Positions 10,383 to 22,929 of a stretch of 64,000 bases of DNA are shown piece by piece (position 1 is the stretch's first letter; the number at the start of each line of letters is the position of its first letter). The position numbers and the translations under genes were made by a program. The notes beneath the pieces were generated by a model. That model was not told the origin of the DNA. It ran no database searches and worked only from the letters and a program-made list of their open reading frames with translations. Source of the DNA: Acytostelium subglobosum LB1 (taxonomy: Eukaryota > Evosea > Eumycetozoa > Acytosteliales > Acytosteliaceae); the NCBI RefSeq assembly GCF_000787575.1, contig NW_012236507.1, positions 192,253-256,252 of the forward strand, read 5' to 3'.

Positions 10383-13379
10383 ATGCTTACAACAGGGTCA
10401 CGCTTACTTAATGCGAGCAAGCTGGTGACACAACTTCCTGTCGCAACATCAACATCAACATCAACATCATTGAACAGACTTATAGTTCAGCAATCTATAA
10501 GCTCAAATAGGATACATCAACAGCTACAACATACACTGCTGCTGACACATAGTCTTTGTGGACTGTTTGTAGACAACAACAATAATGGTCGCATTCGACA
10601 TTGCTATTCAACAACAAAGAGTGGACAAGATTCAGCACTTCATAGTGCCATCCAAGACATTACAAAGGGCCATGATAACGCACGACGACACAAAGGCAAA
10701 GAGACCTCCTCGATGACGCCAGATGAGCTGATCTCATTGATCTCCAGCAATACATACAGCAAAGAACAACTTGGCAACAAGTATGTATCGATTGTTTGAT
10801 TGATTGATTGATTGAATGATTGATCGAATGAACTAACATCACAATCATTCACTCTTAGACTCCACACTTACTTGAAGAAACGAATGGGAAAGATAGCCAA
10901 TCAGCCAGAGGTTGACGAGCTGTTCAAATGGTACAAGGCACTGCCGATTGAGTTCTTGGATCACGTGCGAATCAATCACTTTGTTGAATACTTTGGACAA
11001 CTTCAGTTACATAGTCAAGTGCGTGAGGCCAACGCCCTGTTTGATACACACAAGATACAGCGCAGCATCAAGACATACATGCATATGTTCAATTACTTTG
11101 CGACAATCGACAAACCCGAACCAGAGGACTTGGAAACAGTGCGCAACTATCTACGCTTAGTGGAGAGTTCATTCACAGAGACATTCATTGCAATGGAGTT
11201 GTACAATGAGTACAACGAGCCACTGCTTCAGTCCTTGGTTGGGGCCTACCTGATGGTGGGCGTGTCCACACAGGCCATCACACACTACGACACTGTGCTC
11301 ATGAAGGATGGTCTGATCAACGTTCGACGATTCAATCCCAAAACAATCGCACAGCTGTTCCACCTCAGTCTGCTGGAGGGCAATGAGCCGCGCGCAACTC
11401 AGATCATCAACTCATACTGTCTCGGTCGTCCCTTGGATTTCCTTCGCGAGGAGCTCGATTTGATCAGCCAGGTCGACACTGATGTGCGCACCGTGGAAAC
11501 ATTCAATCATATTGTGGGTACTGTGTACCAGATGCCCAACCTCTCGCCTCACGATCGCTCATCATTCATCATCGACTATGCCAACTGGGTCGGCGTGGAC
11601 AAGTCAATGTTGTTTAGAATATATGATCAGTGGTCACGCGGAGAACACAAGTTCCCCACGCACAAGCTCCTGTTGAAGGCACGATCCACTGGCAACACAT
11701 CAATCGCCTCAGTGTTCTTTGCCATGATCGTCGAGAAAAAGACTACCATCCCCATCGGCAGCACACAGCTGTTGCTGCAGTTGTTCACCGACCACGACAT
11801 GAAAGAGGATGTCGAGCGAGTACTCAACTACATCACTGCCTACGACTCGCCCTTACTTATGTACGACGCCGCGCAACTGGTTGTCTACAACGACAGCGTG
11901 GGCAACACAAAGCTGTTGGGCATGCTCGAGGAGCACCTCACCCTGCTCACGCCCTTTGGCATGGACCTCAAGTCCAACCACATCATCGAGGTGTTCCTGC
12001 ACTTTGACCTGTACCACCGTTCACTCGACTGGCTTAGCAGGCGCCTGCTGCGACTGCATCTGCCCATGCACAACCATACCACCTCCCTGTTTGAAATATA
12101 CCATACCCACCAGGAGAAGAAGCTGCGAGCCAAGCTGTCCACGCTGGAGCCAAACTCTCCAGATCACGCGCTTACTAAACGTGAGCTGGACTGGCAGACC
12201 AGACTCGCGCAATATTGGGGCACGTCTGGACTGGGCGTAAACAGTGTGCCCATGGCGAGGCGCTACGAGAAGTACCAAGACAAGCGCGCAATCTCTCACA
12301 AATCGCACATCCATCAGATGTTGACGGGCAACGAAATGCCGTCCAAGCCAACAGATCCCAATGACACACGACTGCGCGACATCATCAACAATGATAAAAC
12401 ATCATATCAGAGCATCATTGAGCATCTCGACAAGCACTATAAAGATGGTCATCTGCCGGCTGGCGACCTCTTGATCCGGGCGCACTTGACATTGGTTCAG
12501 CGCATGCCCCCATTCGACTACCTGGGGTACAGGAACAGACTCCCGCGAAACGTGCGCGCACTCACAATGTTTGCCCGTCCATACCACGCGGCGATACTGT
12601 CCGACTTTAACAAAGCGTTCGCCTACCTGCAAAAGGAAGAGTTCCTGTTGGTCTACCACACACGCAGGATATGGGAGTCTTTGATCGAGGGCATGATCAC
12701 CACTGGGCGCACTAAAGAGGCCCAGTCCATCTTTTACAACATGATCGATGACAAGAAGATGGTCCCATCAATTGCCCTGCGAAACAAACTGGCGCTGCAC
12801 CTGCTGGAATGTGGGCAACACGCTGAGGCACTGCAGCGCCCCGGTCTGTACGATCAGAGCAACGAGTACCTCAACTGCCAGCTGGCCAACTTGATCCACA
12901 CGGGCCAGCTGGACGAGGCCGAGACGCTGCTGGCCACAATGGACAAGAGGCCGCATCACACACTGGTCAACGGCATCCACCTGCTGTCCAAGAAGTATGG
13001 CGTCGAGCAGGGCGCCGAGCGCATCCATCAGATGTTCTCCAAGGTGCACGCGCACCGCATCAAGTTCAACCTGCCATTCATGCGCTGGCTGACCGTCGCT
13101 GGAACAAAGGAATTGTTGCGCAAGTATGTCGAGAAGGATCCAGAGCTGTTGCAAAAGAACACGGACGAGCGATACATCAACGAGTTGGTCGCTGCCAACA
13201 GAGCGGCAAGACAAGAGTCAGTCGACAATGACAAGCTGATACAAGAGCTGTTCAGTCTCAAGCCAGGCAACAACGGTCCTGTCCTTGGCGACCAAACCAG
13301 TCGATCCAAGCGCATCACAGAGAACAACCTCACCTTTATCAGGAGGTACTTCCAACCACAGATAGAGTCAAAGAATTGA
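10383..13379 (+). CDS. Large PPR-like protein, probably mitochondrial
   Basis: Predicted 972 residues from exons 10383..10780 and 10859..13379. The intron carries GATT repeats and ends CTCTTAG. The first ~75 residues are rich in Ser, Thr, Arg, Gln and Leu with almost no acidic residues, as in a mitochondrial presequence. The rest is helical, with pentatricopeptide-like units of about 35 residues; the clearest is LIEGMITTGRTKEAQSIFYN followed by MIDDKKMVPS. PPR proteins bind organellar RNA in processing, stability or translation. The repeats are divergent, so a general helical-repeat RNA-binding role is the safer reading. Codons strongly prefer G/C in third position. Confidence 0.7.
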
Positions 13380-14256
13380 GTGAAGTAGCGGATCAGAGTA
13401 GAGTGAAGTGGAACGGATGATCACATGTCGTCATAGGATGTTCGATGTCAATGTCGATGACGATGACTGTCTGTGTGTGTGTGTTCATGTCCTGCAATGC
13501 TACCCTGTTACAATAAAGTGAGCTACCTTCTTTCTTCTTCCCAACAACCATCTTCCCAACATACACGCACTCACTCTCAACAACAGCGCAACAACATCAG
13601 CAAACAGCAAGGAACGGGTACGGGTATGGGAGATGGTTGTCCATGCGCGTGTCCAATCCTACCCATACATTCAGTATGGTGCGCCATAAACTACACTAGG
13701 CCAAAGCCCAAGTCCTGATCAAGATGGGCCATCAGAGGTCCAAAGATCTTTTCTTCTTTCTGTTTTTCACGCAAATTAAATCCATCAAATGTGTGATAGT
13801 GTGTGTTTGACCTGATTGATCAGTGAACCCAATGGATGGATGGACCCTGAAGGTCCCTCTTGTCATCACTTTGTTGGAACACACACATACACACACCCCG
13901 AACAGCAATGGTCACAGCTATACCATGCGACACACACTTGGTGGGGGGAGTCGCCACAAGGTGACTGATAGAGTAATAGAGAGAATGAGTGAATGAGAGA
14001 ATGACGCTTACCCATCAAGAGGCTTTGAGGATATTGGAGGGTCACCATGTACACCTCACTACATTGACACTATCTCAAGTGTTGATTGATTGATGTCATA
14101 AACAACATATATTACAGATACTATATATCCTATACTTATATTTATACATATTTGTGAATCATCGACCGCCAGTTGATCGAAGGAACCAACGGCAAAGACA
14201 ACGGCTACGACGGCAACACAGCCTGCAAAGCACACCACATCTTTCTTCGCGAAGAA
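13380..14256. other. Intergenic; poly(A) site and PI3K upstream region
   Basis: AATAAA at 13512-13517 probably ends the PPR-like transcript. The remainder is gene-free: TGTG/CACA runs near 13470 and 13880, and an AT-rich block at 14100-14155 just ahead of the PI3-kinase gene. Confidence 0.6.
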
Positions 14257-17200
14257 ATGAACGGAAAACACACAACTACCACGACCACGACTACTCCCGC
14301 GACCAAGAATACTACTCCCGCGACCACGACATCAACAACGACAAAGTCATCGCGAACACCTCAACAGAGGTCAGATGAGATATTGAAGAATGTTACGAGG
14401 TTGTATTACTCGGTCACTGTGGACAACTTTAAGCGCGAGCAAGAGTTGGAGGGTTTGAAGAGACAGCAGAGGGATGTCCAGACAAAGATTGATGCGTTGG
14501 AGCGCACCACAACACAGTACAAACACAATAGCGATGCGGAACTGGACGCGCTCAAACGTATGATAGCCAAAGAGAGCGCCAGACATATCTTCATGGAGAC
14601 AATGATCAAACGGCTGCGGGATGTCGCAGGGCCGAGCAAACAGCAGCAGCAGCAGGGCGTGAATGGGCAGTACAACAGTCAACTTCGCGAGCTACTCGAC
14701 TTTCAGAGCCAGATAAACGCGACTCAGAAGAGCATGGCCGAGTTGATCAAGACATCGACGGCCAAGGAGGAGCATCTCGACAACTTTATACGCGACCTGG
14801 AGAGCAGGGTGAGCGAGCTGGCAAAGCGACGCGAAGAGATGGACCGCGCGGCAAAGAACAAGAAGGAGGTTGACCTGCTGATACAACGTCTGGAGAAGGA
14901 CAGCTCGACCATGTCGCTCAAGGCCAGCGACATCATCGTCAACATACAACGCTCGTATGAGCGCACACAGGCGCCAGACGACCTCGAGCTGTCCGACCTC
15001 AAGCGCAAGCATGCCGTGCACAACAACGTCGTTCAGCTGCTGCCCGGCTCGCCAGGGTCCCCGTCGTCGCGCCCGACTGTCGTGTCCCCCAGCCGCGACA
15101 CTGGCTCCCCGACCAAGGACTTCCGGTCGATCCTCCAGAGCCAAAAATCCTCGCCAAACCAGACACATCGATCATCGCCCAACCTGCACAATGTAGTCGT
15201 CAGCTCAAACAACAAGACGCCATTGTCCTCGAGTGGCGGCATCAGTGCCAGTGCCAAGGACTCGGGCGTCAAAGTTGCCAATGTTGGTGGCGGTGGCGCC
15301 AGCAACAGCAGCGAGAATCTAAAGACCTCGAGCGCAGTTGGCTCCAAGGGCAGTGGCAAGCCTCAATCGCCAGACATTACAGCCGAGCGATCAACACTAT
15401 CTCAATCAATCACCATCCAGACCAATCAATACCCCATCACACTGGATATTCAAGGCGAGCTACACTACAGCACATACAGTCTGGCGCAAGACATGATTGG
15501 CTCGCTTCGCCAACGCTTCTTTGAGCAGCTTGGCCGCGCCATCCTCGACCCCCTGGACATCCGCACCGTGGACGACCTCTCCATCAAGACATCATCACAT
15601 ATTTATTTCTCCGACGAGAAGGCCTATGTGTAAGTTGTGTTGGGTCCATCGCGTAGCCAACTGATCACTCACTCACGCACTATCCAATCCATCAATCACA
15701 GCAAGTACATACCTTACTTCGCGGACCAAATCAACCAGACAGACGACAAGTCACTCAATCCTGTACTTTACATTGTATCAAAGAAACATGTAAGTTAGGC
15801 CATCACACTTTGGAATCATTCCAATCACTCAATCAATCATACTCACTCTCCACTCTCTCTACCATTGTCATGATCCAGGAAACACTATTTAACCATCAGA
15901 TCAATCAGATCCTGGAGAACTACAACGAATCAATCAAGACAACCAACGAGGAGTCTATTTACTTTAGGAACAAGATGATAAGGTATGATCCCACTCCCTT
16001 TGGAATCATTCCAGTCTATCACTCACTCACTCACACACTGGAATAATCCCAATCCAATCACTTAGCTTCCTAGACTCGATAAACAAACAGAGAAAGAAAC
16101 AGGATGGCGAGATCAAGTCATTCAGAGGCCCAATGCTCAATCTTATTAGCAAGCTGCGAACAGAGACACAGGCATCCAACTCATTGAGCAACAGTGGCAA
16201 TTACTCAAAGACCATGCCAAACCTGACATCACAGGCACAGCAGCAGATCATACAGATGGCCAATCAGCTGTCACCGCGAGGTGCCGGCTCTGGTCAAACA
16301 CTGAGCAGCTCCACCGAGATATCAAACGCAACATTCAACGACCTGAGCGGGTGGAAGTCATGCTCGCCGTCCAATCGCCAGACAAGCACTGCGTCACACG
16401 CAGGCATCTGCACGATCCGCATATTCATAAGTCACGACATCATCAAGACATTCCAGTGCCACGTGCAGACATCTGTGGGCGACCTCATCGACAGCATATA
16501 CTCCAAGTTTGCCAAGATCATCCAGATGTCGCACAAGGTGTCGGCGACTCTGCCATTACACGAACTCAAGACGATGTTTGTGTACAAGATCCGAGGCCTT
16601 GAGATCTTCCTGCTCAATCAATCGATGCCGCTGTCGTCCATCGACTTTATCAACACAAAGTCGCGTCGTCAGAAGAAGATCGACCTGCTGCTCATCCCCA
16701 AGAGCTCGATGGACGCCGTGCAGCAGCAGACGCTGGCCGCGGCCAACTTTGACTACCTCCAGATGAACAAGCCACACTCGCGCGAGTCGCTCGAGATGGA
16801 CCTAGACGACTATGCGCTCGACCCCTCCACGCCCAACCTCTCGCACTCAGTCACAAAGCGATTCCGTCTACGCATTGGCGGCCTCAAGAACTTCTACACT
16901 GAGAAGAACCCCGGCCTGTCGCCGGCGCGCTCGCCACGCCTCTACATCTGCTGCCAGATGTACCACTGCGGCTATCCGATTGGCGAAGAGATGCAGTCCA
17001 CACAACTGCCACTCACGTCCAACCCGTCTTGGCTCACATGGGTGGAGAACGGACCTTCGTACAACAACATCCCCTCCAACACGACCATGTGCCTGCAGAT
17101 CAAGGCCAAGCAGTCAGGCGTGCGCGAGGACGTTGTGGTGGGCTGGGTCAACTTCCGCGTGTGGAACTACCAGAACCGTCTCAACTCGGGCTTCCACTGC

Positions 17201-19281
17201 CTCAGCACGTGGGACACCAAGCCAGACCCGATCGGCACGCTTCATGAGAACCACACTAAGCCCGACGCCATCACGCTCTCCTTTGAGATCGAGATGACGG
17301 CGCCGCCCATCATATATGCGCCTCTGCCCAGTCCCACGGCGTCCCTATCGAGCGCGATGGCGTCCAAGCAGCAGCAACTCACCAACAACATCAACAACAG
17401 CAACCTCCAGCTGTCGTTTAGCGAGATGCAAGCGCTGACGGCCATCATTGAGAAGGACCCGCTGTCGGACCTGACGCAGGAAGAGCAGGACCTGTGTTGG
17501 AAGCATCGATTCTATTGCAAACACATACCAAAGTCCACGGCCAAGGTTATCCTGTCTGTGCCCTGGAACACGCCGGCGTGTGTGCAAGAGCTGTACCATC
17601 TGCTTGCCGACTGGTCGGCCATGGAGCCCGTCGACTGCCTCGAGCTCCTGAGCTCCAAGTTCCTCGACACCGAGGTGCGTCGCTTCGCCATCCGCAACCT
17701 GCGCCGCATCACTGATGCCGAGCTGTCGCTCTACCTTCCCCAGCTGGTGCAGGCGCTCAAACATGAGCCCAACCACTACTCCATCCTGGCACGCTTCCTA
17801 CTTCGTCGCGTGCTACTCAATCGCCAGCAGATTGGACACGTCTTCTTCTGGCAGATCAAGGCCGAGATCTCCAATCTGAACCAGGCCACTCACTCTGAGT
17901 GGGTAGAGCGCTACTCCCTGATCCTGGAGGCATTCCTCAAGGGCAGTACCACACGCATGGGCGACATATTCAAACAGTTTGAGTTCTACACCAAGATCAA
18001 GGATGTGGCGATTGGCGTCAAGGCAGTGCCGGCCACCAAGCACAGGGACTATCTGGGGACCGCGCTCAACGCTCTCAAGCTGGCCAACGACTTCCAACTG
18101 CCCATCAACCCAGAGCTACGCGCCAGAGGCATCGAGGCCAGCTCATGCAAGGTCATGCACTCCAAGACCCTCCCTCTCTGGATGTCCTTCTTCAATCATG
18201 ACCCACTTGGAGACAACATCACCACCATCTTCAAGGCAGGTGATGACCTACGCCAAGACCAGTTAACCATTCAGATGATCGACCTCATGGACAGAGTACG
18301 TTGTTGTTGATGATGATGATGGACGTGACATTGACTAACATAACTCAATCAATCACTCCCTTAGATGTGGCTAGCGGAAGGCATTGACCTCCAGACCATT
18401 AGTTACAAGTGTATTGCGACAGGTCCTTTTGAAGGAATGATTGAGGTGGTCGGTGAAGCGATGACCATTGCCGAGATCCAGAAGCTCTCGGGTGGTATTA
18501 CAGCTGCCTTCTCTGAGACTGCCATCGCCAGTTGGTTGAAACAAGTCAATCCATCCGAGTTTGAGTACAACGTTGCCGTCGAGAACTTTGTCAGATCATG
18601 TGCAGGCTGTTGCGTGTACACCTTTATCCTTGGCATTGGCGATCGTCACAATGATAGTAAGTGTACCTCTGAAGTGTACCCTTATCCAATTACGGTCGGC
18701 TAACCCTCACCTCCCATCCATCACTCAGACATCATGATTACCAAGTCTGGTCATCTATTCCGTAAGTTGAACAATCGCGAGGCGAACATGTGATCAATCA
18801 TTCTAATCAATCAAACATCAATCCATCAATCCATTAGATATCGACTTTGGTAGATTCCTTGGCAATGTACAGACTTGGAACGGTATCAAACGAGAGAGGG
18901 CACCATTCGTATTCCCTCCTTCCTTTGCTCATATCATTGGTGAACACTTCAAGACGTTTGAGGATCTTTGTGGCAAGGCCTACAACATTATTCGAAAGAA
19001 GGCGCATATATTCTTGAACTTGTTCCTCATGGTAAGTGTCTACAATGAATCCAACAATGCGTGCAGCCAATGACTGACTCTCTGTCCAAATATAGATGGT
19101 GTCGACTGGAATGCCTGAACTTAGTCACAGGGATGACATTATATACCTTCGCGATGCTTTGGCACTCGACCTCAACTCTGAGCAAGCCACTGCCAAGTTC
19201 TCTGAGATGATCCAAGAGAGTTTGAAGACCAGGGCAACCGGTGTCAACTTTGCTGTCCACATCCTTGCCAATCCCAACTAG
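14257..19281 (+). CDS. Class I phosphatidylinositol 3-kinase
   Basis: Predicted 1499 residues from eight exons: 14257..15629, 15702..15789, 15879..15982, 16066..18295, 18365..18656, 18729..18761, 18838..19031 and 19096..19281. Every junction is GT-AG and in frame. Layout: Thr-rich start, coiled coil (about 55-270), Ser-rich linker, Ras-binding domain (about 640-760), C2 (about 790-945), helical PIK domain (about 995-1180) and kinase domain to the end. Kinase motifs are intact: KAGDDLRQD, catalytic loop GIGDRHNDN, and metal-binding DFG (IDFGRFLG). The enzyme phosphorylates PtdIns lipids at the 3-position to drive chemotaxis and macropinocytosis in dictyostelids. The Ras-binding domain places it in class I. 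A stop lies upstream in frame, and 14257 is the first ATG. Which pik paralogue it is cannot be decided here. Confidence 0.95.
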
Positions 19282-19632
19282 GTGATCCATCATCAAGAGT
19301 GTGTATGAATGGCAATAAACTATGATCTGTTGATTGATTGGAATGATTCCAGTGTGATTGATTGATTGAGATGACTCATAGGTAATCTTCCATCCACCAT
19401 CATCCATCCATCATCCTTGCATCCTTCCTTCCTTCCATCCTGCCAACTCCATCCTTCCATCTCTGCCATCTCTTCTTTCTCTTCCTTCTCTCTTCCTTCC
19501 ATCTGAATACTAGACTGTGTACGTTAGGGGAATTTGTATTTTATTTGGTTCCAACAACAGTCGGGATCAACTGTTGATTGGACGCGGTTAGATTACACAA
19601 GGAGGTGTACTGTACCGTGCGCGAACGACAAT
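19282..19632. other. Intergenic between convergent genes
   Basis: Contains one copy of TGGAATGATTCCA at 19339-19351 and a pyrimidine-rich TTCC/ATCC tract at about 19390-19500. No gene was found. Confidence 0.5.
19314..19319 (+). terminator. Polyadenylation signal AATAAA after PI3K
   Basis: AATAAA lies 33 bases beyond the PI3-kinase stop codon. Confidence 0.5.
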
Positions 19633-20274
19633 TTAATGGCGGTCTGGGTAGGCAGCGCAGGAGGTACAGATTGGGTTTGTGTGCCATGGGTGAGTGAACT
19701 CAGAGCAGAAGTTGGGGTAGATGGTGTCGGTCTTCTGAGCGAGGATACCTCCGATGATCTGCATTGGGGCGTTGTTTCCAGAGAGACCGTAGGCGTTGGC
19801 GTTGATGGTGTTGGACAGGATTGGGATCTGGCCAAGGCACTTGTCACAGTAGAGGGTCTGGATGGAGGTTCCGTAGATGATCTTGGCAAAGCCCATCCAC
19901 ATGGCGGCGGAGTGGCACATTGGGCAGGACTCACCGGTGGTGTACAGGTAGTATCCCTCCCAGGTGTTCTTGTGATGGATGCGGGAGCAGTTGAGCATGG
20001 CGGAGATCTCTCCGTGCAGGATGGACGAGGTTGGGAAGTCGTTGAGGCCGAGACACATGATGGTTCCGTTGGGGTGGGTGATGACCGAGGTGAAGAGGTT
20101 GTTCTGGGCGATGGCGAGGTCGTAGGCAATCTGCATGTACTTCTCGTGGAAGAGACGCTCCTGGCGGGTGAGCATGTCTGGGGTCACGAGTGGGGTGTTA
20201 CGGGGCTGGTAGAATGGCTCGCAGGCCATGACGGCAGCGACCATCAGCAAGACGAATGCAGCAATGATTCTCAT
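19633..20274 (-). CDS. Secreted cytidine/guanine deaminase-family protein
   Basis: Predicted 213 residues in one exon. The ATG at 20274 is chosen because it begins an obvious signal peptide (MRIIAAFVLLMVAAVMAC). The rest is a zinc-dependent deaminase domain of the CDA superfamily: a His-x-Glu motif at residues 87-89 (HGE) and a Cys-x-x-Cys pair at 117-120 (SCPMC) give the zinc ligands and the proton-shuttle Glu. The pattern is closest to the dCMP, guanine and tRNA-adenosine deaminase branch. Enzymes of this fold are normally cytosolic, so a secretory copy is unusual. Several N-glycosylation sites (NGT, NCS) fit an extracellular or vesicular location. The substrate is unknown. Confidence 0.85.
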   Translation of the reverse strand: MRIIAAFVLLMVAAVMACEPFYQPRNTPLVTPDMLTRQERLFHEKYMQIAYDLAIAQNNLFTSVITHPNGTIMCLGLNDFPTSSILHGEISAMLNCSRIHHKNTWEGYYLYTTGESCPMCHSAAMWMGFAKIIYGTSIQTLYCDKCLGQIPILSNTINANAYGLSGNNAPMQIIGGILAQKTDTIYPNFCSEFTHPWHTNPICTSCAAYPDRH

Positions 20275-22929
20275 TGTGATGTGTGTAGTAGTAATAATAC
20301 TCGAAGTAGTAGTAATAATATAATACAGGTAATAGTAATAAAGTAATAGTAGCAATAATGATTATGAATGTTGATGAGTGAGGAGATTTAAAGGTTGGTG
20401 TCCGACCACTCTTCAGGCCAGTCCACGCCAGGCCAGACATACATTCAATCACCCAACACAACACAAGTGTGGAGGTCCTTAGGCGTCCTTCACCTCTCTG
20501 AATCTCTGGACAACACCCAGTGGCATCATACAAGCTCTCTTCTTGGCAGATGAGTGCCAGTGAACGTCTCTTCTTAAGATATTTACAAGTTCAAACTTCC
20601 CTCAAGAGGGAAGAAGCAAGTGAGAGACGATTGAGGACGATCGCTCAAATTTCCTGTTGTACAACAGGAATGAGAGAGTTCTCTTCAACTGTGGCAATGA
20701 ATGTATCCACACACAGGCAAGTACTGTTGACGTAGTTGATTGTGAGTGAGGGATGATGGATAGACAGTGAGTATCTGGCGCGTGCTCGCTCACGTCCAAT
20801 CGAGAGAGGATTGGGTGAATTCTGCGCAGAACGTCGCACTCAACGCGAGAACCGTTTGTAATCTGGTGAGATTGGTCACGTACGTGCGAGTGTGATGAGA
20901 ATTGTGATTGTTTGTGATGTGGATTTTTCGATCACAACAGCGCGCTGAATGGGGCCATACCAGAAGTGTGGTGCAAAGGCCCTGAAAGGCTAGCCCCAAG
21001 ACATCCGCACGCCATCTTTTGTGTTGTTCACCACACCTACTCGCGTGCCTTCTTCATTGCTTGTCTCCACCTGTCTCACTCTCCAGTGTGTATCTCTATT
21101 GTTTTCCTTGATTGATTGATCGCCATCAAACGATGTTATGATCAAGTTGGTACTGCACACCATCATGTGTACGTCCAGCCTATGATATGGAAGGAGGGTG
21201 GCTGATCGATCACATATCTAAATGTGAGGATTCGATTGATTGAAATGGAAGGTCGTCTGGTCTGGGCAAGTCTTTACCTTCCCTTTGTCGCCGGTGGTCA
21301 ACTTGTGCCCTCCTTAACACAATGACTGAGCATTTCGTCATACAAGCAAACTAAAGGCCTATGTCTCTTTGTTTCGTACAAGGTTGCTCCAAACTCTAGT
21401 GTGCTCGCGATCATTGGGAACCTTATGGATTCTTCCCCTGGGTAAGAAGGACCGAATGAAATAATGATGTTGATAACTTGATCAAGTTGGTGAATAATTG
21501 ATCAAAGGTCATAATTCCAATGATCACCATCTACATGTTTACAAACAAATAATAATGAATAGAAAACATCAATACAGTGAACAACCTTCATCCAGCCGGC
21601 TGTGAGTGGATGAGTGGGTCTATTGGTGAGGTGCACTAATGTAACAAGACCATCACCCACAAATTGACGAGTTGACGTTGGCTCACACAATCAACAACAA
21701 TGACTAAGGGGAGAGACAACAAGAAGGAACATCCGGTCTTGTCTTCGGTATTATGTGTAACATCACCAACACTACTTGTGACTAAGCGAACAATAATTAC
21801 ATGTTAGCCATTAATAATCAGGGAGGTGGAAGTGAATGAAATGGCTATAATTAACATGTGATGGTGATGCAATCATATGACAGCCATTAGCCACTTCATG
21901 GATGGGCGTTAGTAGAGCGGGTACTGTGTGCATGCAAAGTTTGATCAGAAAAGCGATCTGAGCCAGCGCATCATCAGATATTTGTTGTTTTGCCAGTTGT
22001 CGGGTCGTGAAATGGGCGAGCGAAAGTTCAGATCTAAGGCCTGGACCACCAAAAGCCACACAAGACATGGTGGCATACCATCACACCTATTCTTACACTG
22101 TCTTTCTCATTATTAGGGTGTTGTTGTACAACACAACATAAAGGAAACTGTGATGAATAAAACGAGAAGTCGATCTTCAAGGCCACCGTGTCGATGACAA
22201 GCTAATAAAGCAGTTAGTACCTAAGGTAGAGTCTCTGTTGAAAAGCTCAGAAAAGGTACGGTTCCAGCACACTTCTCGACAAGGAAAGGCCGCTACGCAT
22301 ACTTCTAGTTGATTTGCCATACTTTGTATCAATCAACGTCCCTGCCATACCCTTCACAAGTTGTTGAATGATCATTCTTATTCACCACACACATACACAC
22401 ATAAACACTTGATCAATCACTCACTTATCACTCACCCACCTCTCCACCCCTTCACTGATTCGGGGTCACAAGGCCACATCACTCCCCATAACACAACTTC
22501 CACATACCCCATTGCTAAGGCCTAGGCAATCAATCGAGAGCAATCAGATCACACTTGTTTGAGCAAGGCAAAGGGCGTAGCATAGACAGTCTCCAGTGTG
22601 CAGACGATCATACCCAGCATCAACAACAGTATCAACCATCAACTTTAATTATTGGTTCAACCGGAAGCCTCGCGCCCTTCATTGACAATAACATCCAATC
22701 AGAACTCACAACATACACACACACTTTCATTCCACTCGCTCACTCACACAAAGAGTGATCACTCCTCTGATCAACAACCATCAGAAATATTATTCTGGGC
22801 TGTAGACTCAACGCATCGGGGCCAGTTCAGACAGAACCAATCAAACAAACATTCAATCAATCAATCAATCTATTAGAGCCCAACAACATCTTATAATAGT
22901 AGAGTAGTGTAGACGTAGATAATCAAGAC
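20275..22929. other. Long gene-poor region
   Basis: About 2.65 kb without a supportable gene. The first ~80 bases upstream of the deaminase are TAA/TAG-rich. Around 20596-20670 two strong inverted repeats occur close together. A minus frame at 21811-22068 (ATG at 22068) has no recognisable motif. Near 22540-22920 (CAAT)n runs lead up to the next gene. I saw no tRNA-like B box and no transposon ends. Confidence 0.5.
20596..20670. repeat. Clustered inverted repeats (hairpin-forming)
   Basis: CTTCCCTC-AA-GAGGGAAG (20596-20613, 8-base stem) is followed by a perfect 20-base palindrome, TTCCTGTTGTACAACAGGAA (20651-20670). Both lie upstream of the deaminase gene in otherwise unremarkable DNA. They may form hairpins in RNA or be a factor-binding region. 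Confidence 0.55.

Noticed and set aside
13473-13718. 81-codon ORF downstream of the PPR-like gene
   Set aside because: Follows a poly(A) signal and consists of CACA/TCTT simple sequence.
19534-20346. A 270-codon plus-strand frame opposite the deaminase gene
   Set aside because: Valine- and glycine-rich antisense reading of a well-supported zinc deaminase; no start context or domain.
21811-22068. 85-codon minus ORF with an ATG in the long gene-poor region
   Set aside because: No motif, no splice partners and no codon-bias signal; too weak to call a gene.
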